A DNA stretch of 64,000 nt from Nocardioides pini (lineage in GTDB: Bacteria; Actinomycetota; Actinomycetes; Propionibacteriales; Nocardioidaceae), in NCBI RefSeq assembly GCF_026712185.1, contig NZ_JAPPUX010000001.1:186001-250000 (forward strand), read 5' to 3'. A program made the translations under genes and the position numbers. Of this stretch, positions 62,876-64,000 are shown in pieces. How positions within the stretch are numbered: position 1 is the first letter of the stretch; the number at the start of each line of letters is the position of its first letter. The notes under the pieces are model-generated. The model was not told the origin of the DNA. It searched no databases and saw nothing but the letters and a program-made list of their open reading frames with translations.

Positions 62876-64000
62876 CAGACGTGCTCCTTCTGGGTCGGCT
62901 CGCCCCACACGCCGAGCTCGACGTCGATGCCCTCGGCCTGCCCGACCAGCTCACCGATCGCGTGGGCGAGCTCGGTGGCCTTGAGGGGCAGTCCGCGGAC
63001 GTGGTTGTAGCCCACGGCGTCGACGAGGTACTTCGCGCGCAGCAGCAGCGACAGCTGGCCGAGGTTCATCTCGGGCACGAGGACCTTGTCGTAGCCGGCG
63101 AGGACCTCGCCGAGGTTGCTGGGGAACGGGTTGAGGTGGCGCAGGTGCGCCTGGGCGACGTGGTAGCCGGCCTTGCGCACGCGGCGTACGCCGGCGCCGA
63201 TGGGGCCGTAGGTCGACCCCCAGCCGAGGACGAGCACCTTGGCCTCGCCGGACGGGTCGTCGACCTCGACCAGCGGGATCGTGTCGGCGATCCGGTCGAC
63301 CTTGGCCTGGCGGGTGCGGACCATGAAGTCGTGGTTGGCCGGGTCGTAGGAGATGTTGCCGTGCCCGTCGCCCTTCTCGAGGCCGCCGATGCGGTGCTCG
63401 AGGCCGGCGGTGCCGGGGATCGCCCACGGTCGCGCGAGCGTCTTCTCGTCGCGCAGGTAGGGCCAGAACTCGGCGTCGTCGCCGCTGCCGTGGTTCTTCT
63501 CCGTCGCGAAGCCCGGGTCGATCACGGGCAGCTCGTCGACGGCCGGGACTCGCCACGGCTCGGACCCGTTGGCGAGGTAGCCGTCGGAGAGCAGCAGGAC
63601 CGGCGTGCGGTAGGTGACGGCGATCCGGGTGGCCTCCACGGCCGCGGCGAAGCAGTCGCCGGGGGACTGGGGCGCCACGATCGGCACCGGCGCCTCGCCG
63701 TTGCGGCCGAACATCGCCTGGAGCAGGTCGGCCTGCTCGGTCTTGGTCGGCAGACCCGTCGAGGGGCCGCCGCGCTGCACGTCGACGACGACCAGCGGGA
63801 GCTCGGTCATCACGGCGAGGCCGATCGCCTCGGACTTCAGCGCCACGCCGGGGCCCGAGGTGGAGGTCACGCCGAGGTGACCGGCGTACGACGCACCGAT
63901 GGCGGCGCCGACGCCGGCGATCTCGTCCTCAGCCTGGAACGTGGTGACGCCGAACGACTTGTGCTTCGACAGCTCGTGGAGGATGTCGGAGGCCGGGGTG
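62875..64000 (-). CDS. korA: 2-Oxoacid:ferredoxin oxidoreductase, alpha subunit (KorA), 5' end cut by window edge
   Basis: Alpha (with fused gamma domain in actinobacteria) subunit of the KorAB enzyme. The frame stays open to base 64000, so the ATG at 63870 is internal; about 375 C-terminal residues are visible. Seen: SGPGVALKSEAIGLAVMTEL, VDVQRGGPSTGLPTKTEQAD and VLVLGWGSTYGPI, all typical of the pyrimidine-binding and C-terminal domains. In mycobacteria KorAB supports 2-oxoglutarate oxidation. Confidence 0.9.
   Translation of the reverse strand, partial: TPASDILHELSKHKSFGVTTFQAEDEIAGVGAAIGASYAGHLGVTSTSGPGVALKSEAIGLAVMTELPLVVVDVQRGGPSTGLPTKTEQADLLQAMFGRNGEAPVPIVAPQSPGDCFAAAVEATRIAVTYRTPVLLLSDGYLANGSEPWRVPAVDELPVIDPGFATEKNHGSGDDAEFWPYLRDEKTLARPWAIPGTAGLEHRIGGLEKGDGHGNISYDPANHDFMVRTRQAKVDRIADTIPLVEVDDPSGEAKVLVLGWGSTYGPIGAGVRRVRKAGYHVAQAHLRHLNPFPSNLGEVLAGYDKVLVPEMNLGQLSLLLRAKYLVDAVGYNHVRGLPLKATELAHAIGELVGQAEGIDVELGVWGEPTQKEHV

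Noticed and set aside
1..64000. tRNA, rRNA, CRISPR array, prophage genes, restriction or toxin-antitoxin systems
   Set aside because: None found on reading both strands; the small genes of unknown role do not form a recognisable defence or toxin pair.

Overview
The window is about 70% GC DNA with back-to-back genes, many GTG starts and 4-base ATGA/GTGA overlaps. Gene content (Rex, a BldN-type sigma factor with a DUF5667 partner, bS22, fused CobA-HemD, a full menaquinone/complex I set, an Eis-like acetyltransferase, KorAB) points to an actinobacterium, most likely Nocardioidaceae (Nocardioides-like). It is a chromosomal core region with one degraded insertion sequence. Both window edges cut genes (proC at the left, korA at the right).

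Layout. 1-4727: proC, a deacetylase-like gene, an HTH protein, the 33-residue ribosomal protein bS22, an epimerase and an acyltransferase. 4755-7894 (minus): DUF5667 membrane protein, BldN-type sigma factor, HAD phosphatase. 7926-11444: acyl-CoA ligase, glutaredoxin, luciferase-like oxidoreductase, a secreted protein. 11799-17465: rex-hemA-hemC-cobA/hemD-hemB behind a Rex operator. 17476-25306: lytic transglycosylase (minus), hemL, a phosphatase, the system II cytochrome c maturation set (tlpA/resA, ccdA, resB, ccsB) and small membrane proteins. 25322-28379: winged-helix protein, Eis-like acetyltransferase and an internally deleted IS110-family element with a structured left end. 28678-43138: menaquinone genes menA, menE-menC-menD, menF and menG, interspersed with an MFS transporter, a run of small mostly leaderless genes, a GH16 enzyme, a metallo-hydrolase, a degenerate AMP-ligase-like protein and an L,D-transpeptidase. 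43230-60222: nuoA-N plus a polyprenyl diphosphate synthase, behind a second Rex operator. 60298-64000: RarD, a secreted protein, and korB/korA.

Together the genes build an aerobic respiratory chain. HemA/C/D/B/L make heme, the Ccs proteins attach heme to cytochromes c, the Men enzymes and prenyl synthase make menaquinone, and complex I reduces it with NADH. Rex, an NADH/NAD+ sensor, has recognisable operators in front of both its own heme operon and nuoA.

Most interesting: (1) the deleted IS110 copy keeps its start region and C-terminal domain, with a nested-stem segment where an IS110 bridge RNA would lie; (2) the only three sizeable gaps in the nuo operon are each filled by copies of one dispersed repeat, which also supplies ribosome sites; (3) a catalytically degenerate ANL protein lies among the men genes; (4) about fifteen genes have a TAnnnT-like -10 box placed so that transcription would begin at the start codon; (5) a 22-bp-stem hairpin is built from the last codons of menD. 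No tRNA, rRNA, CRISPR array, prophage or plasmid feature was seen.
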